Below, one piece after another: positions 1 to 9,707 of a stretch of 33,343 nucleotides of DNA. The position numbers and the translations under genes were made by a program. Under the pieces are notes generated by a model that saw only the letters and a list, made by a program, of their open reading frames with translations, had not been told where the DNA came from and did no database searches. Position 1 is the first letter of the stretch; each line of letters begins with the position of its first letter. Origin of the DNA: Gammaproteobacteria bacterium. Lineage in GTDB: Bacteria; Pseudomonadota; Gammaproteobacteria; UBA6429; Thiohalophilaceae. The stretch is taken from NCBI GenBank assembly GCA_030148325.1, contig JASBTR010000087.1, positions 1-33,343 on the forward strand. The letters run 5' to 3'.

Positions 1-1
1 G

Positions 2-547
2 GACTGGTACCTGCAGCGTCATCTCGGCCTGTCGTTAAATGATCATGATCAGGCCATCCTTGATACGCTGTTTTCCTTTCTTGCCGATGCCGCCCTTTCG
101 CAGCCGCAGGTCATCGTCCACCGCGACTACCATTCGCGCAATCTCATGGTTTGTGACGCCAATCCGGGCATTCTGGATTTTCAGGACGCGGTCATCGGCC
201 CGCTGAGCTACGATCTAGTTTCCCTGCTGCGTGACTGCTATATCGTCTGGCCGCGGGAGCGGGTACAGGCGTGGGTGACGCATTATTTTGCGCAGGCGCA
301 GGCAGCCGGCATCCTGCCGGCGACACTGACGCTGGCGCAGTTCATGCGCGGTTTTGATCTCATGGGCATCCAGCGTCACCTCAAGGCCAGCGGTATTTTT
401 GCGCGCCTGAATTACCGGGATCACAAGCCGGATTACCTTGCGGACATTCCCCGCACCCTCGACTACATTCGCACCGTCGGCGCGACCTGGCCCGAGCTGG
501 AAGATTTTCTGAGTTTGCTGGATCGGCACAGGGTCGCGGTCGGATGA
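2..547 (+). CDS. amgK: N-acetylmuramate/N-acetylglucosamine anomeric kinase, AmgK-like (3' part)
   Basis: The gene runs in from the left edge, so its start is missing. The visible 181 residues are the C-terminal lobe of an aminoglycoside phosphotransferase (APH)-fold kinase. HRDYHSRN (about residues 48-55 of the fragment) is the catalytic loop with its Asp and Asn, and ILDFQDA is the metal-binding DFG-like segment. The segment after it, GPLSYDLVSLLRDCY, is typical of AmgK rather than antibiotic kinases. AmgK phosphorylates the anomeric hydroxyl of MurNAc or GlcNAc in the cytoplasm, feeding the peptidoglycan recycling route to UDP-MurNAc. The stop overlaps the glnE start as ATGA, so the two are probably translationally coupled. 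The usual partner murU does not follow it here. Family assignment is strong; substrate is inferred. Confidence 0.82.
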   Translation, partial: DWYLQRHLGLSLNDHDQAILDTLFSFLADAALSQPQVIVHRDYHSRNLMVCDANPGILDFQDAVIGPLSYDLVSLLRDCYIVWPRERVQAWVTHYFAQAQAAGILPATLTLAQFMRGFDLMGIQRHLKASGIFARLNYRDHKPDYLADIPRTLDYIRTVGATWPELEDFLSLLDRHRVAVG

Positions 548-3420
548 GTTTCGTTGATGCCGGTATTGCTGTATTGCCACAGATGTTACGTAAGCGGGTG
601 GCGGATAACTGGGTGGAGTGGCGGCAGAATGCATCGGGGAGCCTGTCCGAGGCGGTTGCCCGCAGTTTGCCGGTGGTCTGGGCGGGCAGTGATTTCGTGA
701 TGAAGGCCTGCCTGCGCCAGCCGCACTGGTTGGCGGATGGTCTGGTTGAAAAGCAGACGGTTGATCATCGGCCCCTGTTTGCCCTGCTGGCAACGGCTGC
801 GGATGAGTCCGAGCTGCAGCGGCGACTACGCGATTATCGTAATCAGCACATGCTGCGCATTATCTGGCGGGATCTGGCGGGCTGGGCAGCGCTGTCTGAA
901 ACCCTGCATGATCTTTCCGCCCTGGCCGAGGCCTGTATCGATGCGGCGCTGGCGCGGCTGTATGACTGGCAATGCCATGAACTGGGTACGCCGCGGGATG
1001 CGCAGGCCGAGCCGGTCAGACTGGTGGTGCTGGGAATGGGCAAGCTCGGCGCGAAAGAACTGAACCTGTCCTCGGATATCGATCTGGTGTTCGCCTATCG
1101 AGAGGAGGGTATGCTGGAAACACCGAGTAAATCACTCAGTCATGCCCAGTTTTTCATCCGCCTGGGGCAGCGGCTGATCAGGGCGCTGGATGCGGTCACG
1201 GCCGAGGGTTTTGTTTTCCGGGTGGATATGCGTCTGCGGCCCTTTGGCGAGAGTGGTGCACTGGCGGCCAGCTTTACCGCGATGGAAAACTATTACCTGA
1301 TCCATGGCCGTGAATGGGAGCGCTATGCCATGATCAAGGCGCGGGTGGTGGCCGGTGACCGGGAGGCGGGTGCACAGTTGATGGCCACGCTCAAGCCCTT
1401 CATCTATCGGCGTTATCTGGATTTTGGCGCCTATGAATCCCTGCGTGAGATGAAGGACATGGTCATGCGCGAAGTGCGGCGCAGGGATATGGCGGACAAT
1501 ATCAAACTGGGTGTGGGCGGCATTCGTGAGGTTGAATTCATCGCTCAATTGTTCCAGCTGATTCGCGGCGGTCAGGATCGCGCCTTACAGATCCCTAGCC
1601 TGTTTGAGGTCTTTACCCATTTGCGGGAACAGAATTATCTGCCCCGGAGCACGGTGGATGAACTGTTGCAGGCCTATGAATTCCTGCGCCTGAGCGAGAA
1701 TCGTCTGCAGGCCTGGGCCGATCAGCAGACCCATATGCTGCCCACCGAGTCGCAGGCTCGGCTGCGACTGGCGTTTTCCATGGGCTATGCGGACTGGGAG
1801 GCTTATTCAGCGGTGCTGGAGCAGTGGCGCGAGCGTGTGCATAGCCACTTTGCCCGGGTTTTTGATGCGCCGCAGGCTGAGCAGCAAGACGATAGCCCGC
1901 AGGCGGTGCTGGATGCGCTCTGGCAGGATGGGCTTGAGGATGAGAATGCGGAGCAGGCGCGGGCGGTGTTGATGGCGGCAGGCTTTGAAGAGGTAGGGGA
2001 AAGTTTGCGCCGCCTGCAGCTGCTCAGGAATGGTCGTCGCTATATTTCCCTGCCGGGTAAAAGTCGCAAACGCCTTGACCGGCTGATACCACTGTTGCTG
2101 GGCGCCTGTGGGCAGACTTCAAATCCGGATGTGACCCTGATACGCGTACTTGATCTGCTCGAGCAGATTGCTCGTCGCAGCGTGTATATGGCGCTGCTGG
2201 TGGAATATCCGCTAGCCCTGTCACAACTGGTGAAACTGTGCAGCGCCAGCCCCTGGATCGCTCGTTATCTTGCCCGGCAGCCCTTATTGCTGGATGAATT
2301 GCTGGATCCGCGCAGTCTCTATGCGCCGCCGGACAGGGCTACATTACAGGCGGAATTGCGCCAGCGCATGGCCAGTTGTGAGGCCGGGGATCTGGAACAG
2401 GCGATGGATAGTCTGCGCCACTTTCGCCACAGCAATGTGCTGCGGGTGGCGGCCGCCGATCAGGTTGGCGTCCTGCCACTGATGAAAGTCAGCGATCACC
2501 TTAGCTGGATTGCCGAGGTGGTGCTGGAAGAAGCGCTGGAACTGGCCTGGCAGGATCTGGTCGCCCGTCACGGGTTTCCGGATTGTAACCCGAATGCCGA
2601 TGAGGCGGCCGGCAAGGGCTTTGCCATTATTGCCTACGGCAAGCTGGGCGGCCTGGAGTTGGGCTATGGTTCAGATCTGGATCTGGTTTTCCTGCATGGC
2701 TGCGAAAATGCCAGCCTGATGACCGGCGGCGATCAGCCCCTGTCTCTGCCGGTGTTTTTCGCCCGTCTCGGCCAGCGCCTGATCCATATCCTCACCGCCC
2801 ATACCCCGGCCGGGGTGCTCTACGAGATCGATATGCGTCTGCGACCCGATGGCGCATCGGGTACGCTGGTCAGTTCCCTCGAGAGTTATGCCGGCTACCA
2901 GGGAAGCAAGGCCTGGACCTGGGAGCATCAGGCGCTGGTGCGCGCCCGTTTCGTCGCCGGTGATGCCCGTATTGCCGGGCGGTTTGATGAAATACGTCGG
3001 CAGATTCTTTGCCAGCCGCGAGCAGAGGGCAGGTTGCGAAAGGAGATTCTCGCCATGCGCCAGCTGATGCGGGAGGAATTGCTGAAAAAAACTACCGGCC
3101 AGTTTGACCTGAAGCAGGGACAGGGCGGGATTGTTGATATCGAATTTATGGTGCAGTTTGCAGTGCTGGCCTGGGCGCAGGCGCATCCGCAATTGACCGA
3201 GTTTACCGACACCATTCGACTGCTTGAACGCATGGCGCAGAGCGGCCTGATGGATAGTGCTGAAGCGGCGACTCTGACCGAGGCCTACCAGCAATACCGT
3301 GGACATCTGCACCGGCTGGCGTTGCAGGAACAGGGCCGGCTGGTGGCGGATTCGGAGTTTGCCGAGTTGCGTAAAGCTGTAGCTGTGGCGCGGATCTGGC
3401 ATGAATGGATGGAAAAATAA
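544..3420 (+). CDS. glnE: bifunctional glutamine synthetase adenylyltransferase/adenylyl-removing enzyme
   Basis: The 958 residues are close to the roughly 945 of the E. coli enzyme. Two nucleotidyltransferase domains are visible. The N-terminal one, the adenylyl-removing side, has GMGKLGAKELNLSSDIDLVF near residues 163-184. The C-terminal one, the adenylylating side, has YGKLGGLELGYGSDLDLVF near 697-716. Each carries the G-S/S-D-x-D metal-binding core. A helical regulatory region lies between them. The enzyme adds or removes AMP on glutamine synthetase under control of PII and glutamine. The ATG lies inside the stop of the upstream kinase gene (4-bp overlap). A repeat-rich 309-bp gap separates it from ilvE. 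All key motifs are intact. Confidence 0.97.
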   Translation: MSFVDAGIAVLPQMLRKRVADNWVEWRQNASGSLSEAVARSLPVVWAGSDFVMKACLRQPHWLADGLVEKQTVDHRPLFALLATAADESELQRRLRDYRNQHMLRIIWRDLAGWAALSETLHDLSALAEACIDAALARLYDWQCHELGTPRDAQAEPVRLVVLGMGKLGAKELNLSSDIDLVFAYREEGMLETPSKSLSHAQFFIRLGQRLIRALDAVTAEGFVFRVDMRLRPFGESGALAASFTAMENYYLIHGREWERYAMIKARVVAGDREAGAQLMATLKPFIYRRYLDFGAYESLREMKDMVMREVRRRDMADNIKLGVGGIREVEFIAQLFQLIRGGQDRALQIPSLFEVFTHLREQNYLPRSTVDELLQAYEFLRLSENRLQAWADQQTHMLPTESQARLRLAFSMGYADWEAYSAVLEQWRERVHSHFARVFDAPQAEQQDDSPQAVLDALWQDGLEDENAEQARAVLMAAGFEEVGESLRRLQLLRNGRRYISLPGKSRKRLDRLIPLLLGACGQTSNPDVTLIRVLDLLEQIARRSVYMALLVEYPLALSQLVKLCSASPWIARYLARQPLLLDELLDPRSLYAPPDRATLQAELRQRMASCEAGDLEQAMDSLRHFRHSNVLRVAAADQVGVLPLMKVSDHLSWIAEVVLEEALELAWQDLVARHGFPDCNPNADEAAGKGFAIIAYGKLGGLELGYGSDLDLVFLHGCENASLMTGGDQPLSLPVFFARLGQRLIHILTAHTPAGVLYEIDMRLRPDGASGTLVSSLESYAGYQGSKAWTWEHQALVRARFVAGDARIAGRFDEIRRQILCQPRAEGRLRKEILAMRQLMREELLKKTTGQFDLKQGQGGIVDIEFMVQFAVLAWAQAHPQLTEFTDTIRLLERMAQSGLMDSAEAATLTEAYQQYRGHLHRLALQEQGRLVADSEFAELRKAVAVARIWHEWMEK

Positions 3421-3429
3421 AAAATTTTC

Positions 3430-3562
3430 AACGCAGAGACGCAAAGTTCTACTGTAGATGCGGCTTCAGCCGCACCAGTACGCCTGAAGGCGTACCTACA
3501 TAACAGATACCTCGTCCGCTTGCGGCGGGGAGATTCATTATTGGAAAACTTTGCGTCTTTGC
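3430..3562. repeat. inverted-repeat element of the CGCAGAGACGC type with a nested REP palindrome
   Basis: The arms GCAGAGACGCAAAGTT (3433-3448) and its reverse complement (3547-3562) match with one mismatch. A REPIN-like palindrome and a GC-rich hairpin sit between them. The arm motif is related to the perfect arms of the element at 10479-10690. It fills most of the 309-bp gap between glnE and ilvE. No coding capacity was seen. Confidence 0.7.
3453..3500. repeat. REPIN-like palindromic repeat, copy 1
   Basis: Outer ends TGTAG and CCTACA enclose the palindromes TGCGGCTTCAGCCGCA and CGCCTGAAGGCG. The same layout recurs at 4676-4723 and 30286-30333. It is followed by a hairpin tail, CGTCCGCTTGCGGCGGGG (about 3513-3530), shared with the 30.3-kb copy. 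It resembles the GCGGCTTCAGCCGC REP repeats known from Pseudomonas. No RAYT transposase is in the window. Confidence 0.75.
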
Positions 3563-3729
3563 ACCCAAACGGCGGGCATTTCACGTTGAAGATCACGGTA
3601 GTTTATAGCCGCGACTTTTTTGATGAATTGAAAAAACGACGCAAATACGACAAACGGCCTGTTTTCTAATAGAATACGCGCCTTGTTTGATATTTGAGCC
3701 TTAGAATCAGAATTTTGGAGTAATGCAGT

Positions 3730-4668
3730 ATGTCGATGTCGGACCAAGACGGACTAATCTGGCTGGATGGGGAAATGGTGCCCTGGCGCGAGGCGCAGGT
3801 GCATGTGCTGACCCACACGCTGCATTACGGTATGGGTGTGTTTGAAGGGCTGCGCGCCTATAAAACCGAGCAGGGCACGGCCATTTTTCGCCTGCAGGCG
3901 CACACGGACCGGCTATTCCGCTCGGCGCATATTCTCGGTATGCCCCCCATGCCCTTCGACAAAGACACCCTGAACGCGGCGCAGAAGGCGGCAGTGCGGG
4001 AAAATAATCTGCAGACCGCCTATATTCGGCCCATGTGTTTCTATGGTTCAGAAGGTATGGGCCTGCGCGCTGATAACCTGAAGGTGCATGTCATGATCGC
4101 AGCCTGGGAATGGGGTTCCTACCTGGGCGCGGAAGGGCTGGAAAAGGGCATCCAGATCAAAACCTCGTCTTTCACCCGCCACCACGTCAACATTACCATG
4201 TGCAAGGCCAAGGCCAATGGCAACTACATGAACTCCATGCTGGCGCTGCAGGAAGCCCTGCGCGACGGTTATGACGAGGCGCTGCTGCTGGACGTGGACG
4301 GCTATGTGGCCGAAGGCAGCGGGGAAAATATATTTATTATTAGAAATGGCGTGCTCTACACGCCGGATCTGACCTCGGCGCTGGAAGGTATTACCCGCGA
4401 GACGATTTTTGCACTGGCGCAGGACAATGGCCTTGAAGTGCACGAGAAACGCATTACTAGCGATGAAGTCTATATTGCCGATGAAGCCTTTTTCACCGGC
4501 AGCGCTGCCGAGGTGACCCCCATCCGTGAACTGGATGGGCGTCAGATTGGCAATGGCGGCCGTGGTCCGATTACCGAAAAGCTGCAGCGCCAGTATTTTG
4601 ATCTGGTGCATGGCCGTCTTGATGAACTGGGTGACAGCTACGCCAGCTGGGTGGAGCTGGTTAAATGA
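3730..4668 (+). CDS. ilvE: branched-chain amino acid aminotransferase
   Basis: This is a fold-type IV pyridoxal phosphate aminotransferase of 312 residues, the normal family length. It catalyses the last step of valine, leucine and isoleucine synthesis by moving an amino group from glutamate to the 2-oxo acids. The N-terminal YGMGVFEGLRAY segment, the KAKANGNYMNS segment holding the PLP lysine (Lys161 by alignment with AKAGGNY of the E. coli enzyme), and EGSGENIF are visible. GGAG at 3717-3720 lies 9 bases before the chosen ATG; a second in-frame ATG at 3736 is possible. The glnE-ilvE neighbourhood next to waaF is also known from Pseudomonas. It is probably transcribed from its own promoter, given the repeat-filled gap upstream. 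Confidence 0.96.
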   Translation: MSMSDQDGLIWLDGEMVPWREAQVHVLTHTLHYGMGVFEGLRAYKTEQGTAIFRLQAHTDRLFRSAHILGMPPMPFDKDTLNAAQKAAVRENNLQTAYIRPMCFYGSEGMGLRADNLKVHVMIAAWEWGSYLGAEGLEKGIQIKTSSFTRHHVNITMCKAKANGNYMNSMLALQEALRDGYDEALLLDVDGYVAEGSGENIFIIRNGVLYTPDLTSALEGITRETIFALAQDNGLEVHEKRITSDEVYIADEAFFTGSAAEVTPIRELDGRQIGNGGRGPITEKLQRQYFDLVHGRLDELGDSYASWVELVK

Positions 4669-4675
4669 TTACGAC

Positions 4676-4723
4676 TGTAGCTGTGGCTTTAGTCGCACAT
4701 GTACGCCTGAAGGCGTATCTACA
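4676..4723. repeat. REPIN-like palindromic repeat, copy 2
   Basis: TGTAG and TCTACA ends flank a degenerate GTGGCTTTAGTCGCAC palindrome and a perfect CGCCTGAAGGCG. It sits between the ilvE stop and the ribosome binding site of the next gene, within a likely transcription unit, and lacks the hairpin tail of copies 1 and 3. Confidence 0.7.
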
Positions 4724-4743
4724 GGTTCAGGCAGGAGAAAATG

Positions 4744-4980
4744 ATGAGTGAGCAGACAAATAGTATAGTTGGTTCAGGCCGTAAAACACTGCAGGCCAAT
4801 GCCGTGCGCCGTTACGAAATCACTACGTCGGATTTGCCCTTGCACTGCCCCATGGACAACATGAGTCAGTGGGATTCGCACCCGCGGGTGTTCCTGCCCA
4901 TCGAGGATAGTGGCGAGGCGCGCTGTCCATACTGTAGCGCGCTGTATATCCTCAAAGATAAAATTGGCGAAGCCTCCTGA
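4744..4980 (+). CDS. small zinc-finger protein, zf-CHCC family
   Basis: This 78-residue protein has the ligand order of the zf-CHCC family, which is related to the NDUFS6/13-kDa subunit of complex I. One Cys lies in LHCPMD, a His in DSHPRV, and a Cys pair in RCPYCSALY, consistent with a single bound zinc. The role of bacterial stand-alone members is not well defined, so none is assigned. AGGAG at 4733-4737 is 6 bases before ATG 4744 but only 3 before ATG 4741, so the second ATG is preferred. It lies between ilvE and hldE with little spacing and is probably cotranscribed with hldE. Confidence 0.85.
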   Translation: MSEQTNSIVGSGRKTLQANAVRRYEITTSDLPLHCPMDNMSQWDSHPRVFLPIEDSGEARCPYCSALYILKDKIGEAS

Positions 4981-5007
4981 AGCCCATTGTCGGAATCCAG
5001 TATCGGA

Positions 5008-6429
5008 ATGAAACAACTTCCTGAATTTGATAAGGCGTGTGTCGTCGTGGTCGGTGATCTGATGCTGGATCGCTACTGGCATGGCAGCACCTCGCGCATT
5101 TCCCCGGAAGCACCGGTGCCGGTGGTGCATGTGAATGAGGCCGAGGAACGTCCCGGTGGCGCCGGTAACGTGGCGCTGAATATTGCCGCACTGGGCGCTG
5201 ATCCTCACCTGCTGGGGTTCACCGGTAAGGATGAGGCGGCCACGGCCCTGCGGGATATTCTACAGGCGCAGGGGGTGAACTGCCGTTTTGAGGCGCTGGA
5301 AAATTGCGCGACGGTGACCAAGTTACGGGTGCTGTCCCGGCATCAACAGCTGATTCGACTGGATTTCGAGGACGGATTCAGTGAGCAGGATCCGGCGGGG
5401 CTGTTAGCTGAACTGGATAAAGAACTGGCGCAGGCCGGGGCGTTGATTCTGTCTGATTACGGCAAGGGCACCCTGCATCAGATTCCACGTTTCATCGAAA
5501 AAGCCCGCGCCGTCGGTGTCCCCGTGCTGGTGGACCCCAAGGGAACGGATTTCAGCATTTACCGCGGTGTGACCCTGGTTACGCCGAACCTGTCCGAGCT
5601 TGAGGCGGTGGTGGGTTCCTGCCGTAGCGATGCCGAGATTGTTGAAAAGGGTGAAGCCCTGCTACGAGAGCTGGATCTGCAGGCCCTGCTGGTCACACGC
5701 AGTGAAAAAGGCATGACCCTGCTGCAGCAAAATCAGCCCGCCCTGCATCTGCCGACCCAGGCGCAGGAGGTGTTCGATGTGACCGGCGCCGGTGACACGG
5801 TGATCTCGGTAATGGCGGCTGCATTAGCGGCAGGTCGGGATCTGGTCGAGGCGACTGTCTGTTCCAACCTGGCCGCCGGGGTAGTGGTGGGCAAACTGGG
5901 CACGGCGACGGTCAGCACTGCCGAACTGCGCACGGCTTTGCGCCAGCAGCAACCGCTGGAACGGGGCGTGGTAGACGAGGCGCAACTGGTGAAACTGGTC
6001 AAAGAGGCGCAGGAACACGGTGAAACGGTGGTCATGACCAATGGCTGTTTCGATATTCTGCATCCGGGACATGTGGCCTACCTGCAGCAGGCTGGCAAAC
6101 TGGGTGAGCGACTGATCATCGCGGTTAACGACGATGAGTCAGTCAGGGAACTGAAAGGCGAGGGCCGTCCGATCAACTCAGTCGAACGGCGCATGGCGGT
6201 ACTGGCGGCGCTGGAATGCGTGGACTGGGTGGTACCCTTTTCCGGGGAGACCCCGGAGCGCCTGATCTGCAGAGTGTTGCCCGATCTGCTGGTCAAGGGT
6301 GGCGACTATCGGCCTGAAGACATCGCTGGTGGGCGCTGTGTAATAGATAATGGTGGGCAGGTGCGGATTCTGGACTTCATCGAGGGCCATTCGACCAGCG
6401 ACATCATTAAAAATATTCTGGAAAAATAG
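5008..6429 (+). CDS. hldE: bifunctional heptose 7-phosphate kinase/heptose 1-phosphate adenylyltransferase
   Basis: Two domains cover two steps of ADP-heptose synthesis. The PfkB/ribokinase-type kinase (residues 1 to about 318) opens with [13 protein letters not shown] and has DVTGAGDT with catalytic Asp263. The nucleotidyltransferase domain (about 343-473) opens with [13 protein letters not shown], whose H352-x-x-H355 binds nucleotide. It phosphorylates D-glycero-D-manno-heptose 7-phosphate and then forms the ADP-sugar. ATG 5008 is preferred because [17 protein letters not shown] aligns with the start of the E. coli enzyme, giving 473 residues against 477. A TTG at 4987 would add seven residues with no better ribosome site. 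hldD follows 14 bases downstream. Confidence 0.96.
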   Translation: MKQLPEFDKACVVVVGDLMLDRYWHGSTSRISPEAPVPVVHVNEAEERPGGAGNVALNIAALGADPHLLGFTGKDEAATALRDILQAQGVNCRFEALENCATVTKLRVLSRHQQLIRLDFEDGFSEQDPAGLLAELDKELAQAGALILSDYGKGTLHQIPRFIEKARAVGVPVLVDPKGTDFSIYRGVTLVTPNLSELEAVVGSCRSDAEIVEKGEALLRELDLQALLVTRSEKGMTLLQQNQPALHLPTQAQEVFDVTGAGDTVISVMAAALAAGRDLVEATVCSNLAAGVVVGKLGTATVSTAELRTALRQQQPLERGVVDEAQLVKLVKEAQEHGETVVMTNGCFDILHPGHVAYLQQAGKLGERLIIAVNDDESVRELKGEGRPINSVERRMAVLAALECVDWVVPFSGETPERLICRVLPDLLVKGGDYRPEDIAGGRCVIDNGGQVRILDFIEGHSTSDIIKNILEK

Positions 6430-6443
6430 TTTAGGCGGAACGC

Positions 6444-7400
6444 ATGATTATAGTCACAGGTGGGGCCGGGTTCATCGGCAGCAATATTGTCAAAACGCTC
6501 AACGAACAGGGTGTCAGCGATATTCTGGTGGTCGACAACCTTAAAAATGGTGTGAAATTCAAGAATATCGCCGATTGTGAAATCGCCGATTATATGGACA
6601 AGGAAGACTTTATCGCCCGCGTGCAGGCGGGGGAATCCTTTGCCGACAGGATCGAGGCGATTTTCCATGAAGGCGCCTGCTCCAGTACCACGGAGTGGGA
6701 CGGCAAGTTCATCATGCGCAACAATTACGAGTATTCCAAGGCTTTGCTGCACTACTGTCTCGAGCGGGGTATTGCCTATCTGTATGCCTCCTCAGCTTCG
6801 GTCTACGGCGGCGGCAGCGTGTTCCGCGAGCAGCGGGAATACGAAGAACCATTAAATATGTACGGTTATTCAAAGTTTCTGTTCGATCAGTATGTGCGAC
6901 GGATTCTGCCCACAGCTAAAAGCCAGATCGTGGGTTTTCGTTATTTCAATGTTTACGGCCCGCGTGAGCAGCACAAGGGCAGCATGTCCAGCGTCGCTTT
7001 TCATGTGAATAACCAGCTACACGAAACCGGCGTGGCAAAACTGTTCGAAGGTTGTGACGGCTATGGCAATGGCGAACAGCGGCGGGATTTCGTCTATGTC
7101 GGCGATACGGTGGCGGTAAACCTCTGGTTCATGCAGCACCCGGACAGGTCCGGCATTTTCAATCTGGGCACCGGGCGCAGCCAGCCCTTTAACGATGTAG
7201 CCAAAGCCGTGATCGACTGGCATGACAAGGGCAAGCTGGAATACATTCCCTTCCCTGAGCACTTAAAAGGACGCTATCAGAGCTTTACTGAAGCCGACAT
7301 CAGCGCCCTGCGCGCCGCCGGTTATGATGCCCCGTTCAAGACCGTCGAGGAAGGGGTGAAACTGTATATGGACTGGCTGCATCGTGATGGCAGAACGTGA
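6444..7400 (+). CDS. hldD: ADP-L-glycero-D-manno-heptose 6-epimerase
   Basis: This short-chain dehydrogenase-type sugar epimerase converts ADP-D,D-heptose to ADP-L,D-heptose, the donor for the inner core. The Rossmann signature GGAGFIG is at residues 6-12, the catalytic Ser is in [10 protein letters not shown], and the Tyr140-x-x-x-Lys144 pair is in [22 protein letters not shown] is also family-typical. Its 318 residues fit the family (about 310). AGGCGGA precedes the ATG. The gene ends in a GTGA overlap with waaF, so hldE, hldD and waaF form one operon. Confidence 0.97.
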   Translation: MIIVTGGAGFIGSNIVKTLNEQGVSDILVVDNLKNGVKFKNIADCEIADYMDKEDFIARVQAGESFADRIEAIFHEGACSSTTEWDGKFIMRNNYEYSKALLHYCLERGIAYLYASSASVYGGGSVFREQREYEEPLNMYGYSKFLFDQYVRRILPTAKSQIVGFRYFNVYGPREQHKGSMSSVAFHVNNQLHETGVAKLFEGCDGYGNGEQRRDFVYVGDTVAVNLWFMQHPDRSGIFNLGTGRSQPFNDVAKAVIDWHDKGKLEYIPFPEHLKGRYQSFTEADISALRAAGYDAPFKTVEEGVKLYMDWLHRDGRT

Positions 7401-8434
7401 GTGAAAACAGGCCTGAGCGTATTTTAATCATCGGTCCGGCCTGGGTCGGGGATATGGTGATGGCGCAAAGCCTGCTCATGTCGCTGAAGCAGCGCAACCC
7501 GGAGGCGGCGATTGATGTGGTGGCGCCCGCCTGGTCGGTGCCCCTGCTGGCGCGCATGTCACAGGTGCAGCGTGCAATTACACTGGAAATTGGGCATGGT
7601 CAGTTCGGTTTGCTGCCGCGTTTTCGGTTGGGACGCTCACTCAGACGCAACCACTACGATCGGGCCATCGTGTTACCCCGTTCCTTCAAGTCCGCGCTGA
7701 TTCCCTTTTTTGCCGGAGCAAAAATCCGTACCGGTTATCGTGGCGAAATGCGTTACGGCCTGCTGAACGATATTCGACCGTTGGATAAAACGGTATTGCG
7801 ACAAACAGTACAACGCTATGTGGCGCTGGGCCGGGATGTGAATGAGCCGCTGCCCGTCAGCCAAGTTCCGAACCCGCATTTGAATATCGATATAGATAAT
7901 CAGGAGCGCCTGTTACATACTTTTGGCCTAAGGATCGACAAACCGGTAATCGGTATAATGCCCGGGGCTGAATATGGGTCGGCAAAGTGCTGGCCTGTGG
8001 CAAATTTTGCTAAACTCGCGGCCAGTTTGAACGATAAAGGGATGGATGTCTGGATTTTCGGTTCCGAGAAAGAGAAGGGCACAGGTGATAAAATTGTCGC
8101 AACTGCGCCGCAAACCAGGAATCTCTGCGGTCAGACTCGGCTTGAAGATGTGATTGATTTAATGGCATTGACCCAGGCGGTGGTGAGCAATGATTCGGGC
8201 TTGATGCACATTGCCTGCGCCAGCGGCACAGAGGTTATCGGCATTTATGGTTCGTCGGATCCTGAGTATACGCCACCGCTGTCGAAGAAGGCGAAAGTGA
8301 TCTATCTGGGGCTGGAATGCAGCCCCTGTTTTGAAAGAGTGTGCCCACTGGGGCACACGGATTGTTTGAGTAAAATATCCGCTGAATACGTGGAAGCAAT
8401 ACTACTGGATGAAAATGACTTTATCCCAAATTAA
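7397..8434 (+). CDS. waaF: ADP-heptose:LPS heptosyltransferase II
   Basis: This GT9 enzyme adds the second heptose to the inner core on the cytoplasmic face of the inner membrane. Residues 13-20, GPAWVGDM, form the N-terminal loop with the conserved Gly-Asp. [14 protein letters not shown] is the C-terminal donor-binding segment. The cysteine-rich [17 protein letters not shown] near the end is characteristic of WaaF among GT9 enzymes. Its 345 residues fit. It starts with GTG inside the hldD stop. The next gene starts 26 bases before its end. Confidence 0.94.
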   Translation: MSENRPERILIIGPAWVGDMVMAQSLLMSLKQRNPEAAIDVVAPAWSVPLLARMSQVQRAITLEIGHGQFGLLPRFRLGRSLRRNHYDRAIVLPRSFKSALIPFFAGAKIRTGYRGEMRYGLLNDIRPLDKTVLRQTVQRYVALGRDVNEPLPVSQVPNPHLNIDIDNQERLLHTFGLRIDKPVIGIMPGAEYGSAKCWPVANFAKLAASLNDKGMDVWIFGSEKEKGTGDKIVATAPQTRNLCGQTRLEDVIDLMALTQAVVSNDSGLMHIACASGTEVIGIYGSSDPEYTPPLSKKAKVIYLGLECSPCFERVCPLGHTDCLSKISAEYVEAILLDENDFIPN

Positions 8435-9707
8435 GGATTATTTTCTCGGCAAGAGAGTCGTTTCTGAAAAAGCGTTATTCATACTGCTTTTTCTGTTTCC
8501 GATCCTTTCTCTGAGCGTACGCCACTGGCTTAGCGGTGTTTTCAGTCTGATTACCTTGTTATCCCTGTTTTATGCATGGCCTTCACTGAAGGTAAAACCT
8601 TTGCAGCGGGAAGAAAAAGTCCTGTTTGTTATTTTTGGATTCTACTTTTTCAGTGTCCTGCTCTCTAGCACCGTGACAGGCTGGAGTGAATCTTCCTATC
8701 ATCGCCTGGGTACGGAAATGAAGTATCTGGCCTTTTTCCCTTTCTATCTGTATATCCGCCAGCATCCTGCTGCCTGGCGGGGCCTGATTCTGGCGATTCC
8801 ACTGGGTGGGATCGTGCTTGGATTACAGGCAATTTATGATACTTATTTTTCAGGCATTGGCTTCGCCAAAGGTATTTACGGCCCGATTATTTACGGTAAC
8901 CTGTCCGTGCTTCTGGCTGTGTTTTCCCTGATTTTTGCGCTGACAAACCGGAATAAATTCTGGGTCGGGATTAATTTGCTGGCTGCCGTGCTGGCGATGC
9001 TGGCGGTTATTTATTCCGGTTCCCGCAATGCCTGGCTGGCGGCCATAATCAGTTTGATAATTCTGCCCTTCCTGATTGGAGCGAGAACCACATTCTGGCG
9101 GGTTAGCAGTGGCTATATGGCAATAGTTGCTGTTGCCGCAATGATGATTATCAGCACGCCTTATTCCATTACATCGAGGTTTGGTGTGGCTGCAGATGAG
9201 TTCAAAAGCTATTTTCATCATGATTTTAGCGCTGGCAATGAAAAAATTTACACCACTTCGGTAGGGGTGCGTCTTGAGATGTGGCGTTCTGCGCTGATCA
9301 TTATTAAAAATAACCCGCTGCTAGGCGTAGGGCCGGGAAATATGGGGCTTGCGATGAATGAACTGGTTGAGAAGGGATATGCACCTCAGGCTGTTTATCG
9401 TAATCCTGCCGGAATTCGAGGTATCCATGTACATAATGCCTATTTTGAGGTAATGGGAACCCAGGGCATTGTTGGGCTTTCGGTATTATTACTGATGCTG
9501 TTCTACCCGCTCTATGTTTTTGTGCATAACAAGCACTATGACCGGCGTATTGCCAGCCTGGGTATTATATTGATGAGTGGTTTCATGATTTTCTCCTTGA
9601 CCGAGATCCCATTTATTCATGATAATTTCAGCTCAATATTCCTTACTTTCCTGAGCGTATTTTTCGCCTGGATAATGCATGCCAAATACAGTCCGCGAAC
9701 TGCCTGA
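8409..9707 (+). CDS. O-antigen ligase/polymerase-like membrane protein (Wzy_C family)
   Basis: This 432-residue polytopic protein has roughly ten or more hydrophobic segments from residue 23 onwards. A large periplasmic-type loop near residues 336-358 holds GIHVHNAYFEVMGTQGIVGL. That His-Asn/Gly pattern is the hallmark of the O-antigen ligase (WaaL) and polymerase (Wzy) family. It probably transfers an undecaprenyl-linked glycan to the lipid A core. Ligase and polymerase cannot be told apart by sequence, so no symbol is given. It overlaps waaF by 26 bases and the next glycosyltransferase by 29, indicating translational coupling. A second in-frame ATG lies at 8415. Confidence 0.85.
   Translation: MKMTLSQIKDYFLGKRVVSEKALFILLFLFPILSLSVRHWLSGVFSLITLLSLFYAWPSLKVKPLQREEKVLFVIFGFYFFSVLLSSTVTGWSESSYHRLGTEMKYLAFFPFYLYIRQHPAAWRGLILAIPLGGIVLGLQAIYDTYFSGIGFAKGIYGPIIYGNLSVLLAVFSLIFALTNRNKFWVGINLLAAVLAMLAVIYSGSRNAWLAAIISLIILPFLIGARTTFWRVSSGYMAIVAVAAMMIISTPYSITSRFGVAADEFKSYFHHDFSAGNEKIYTTSVGVRLEMWRSALIIIKNNPLLGVGPGNMGLAMNELVEKGYAPQAVYRNPAGIRGIHVHNAYFEVMGTQGIVGLSVLLLMLFYPLYVFVHNKHYDRRIASLGIILMSGFMIFSLTEIPFIHDNFSSIFLTFLSVFFAWIMHAKYSPRTA

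Noticed and set aside
2671..3444. 257-residue minus-strand open frame opposite glnE
   Set aside because: It lies antisense to conserved glnE codons and resembles no family; long antisense frames are common in G+C-rich genes.
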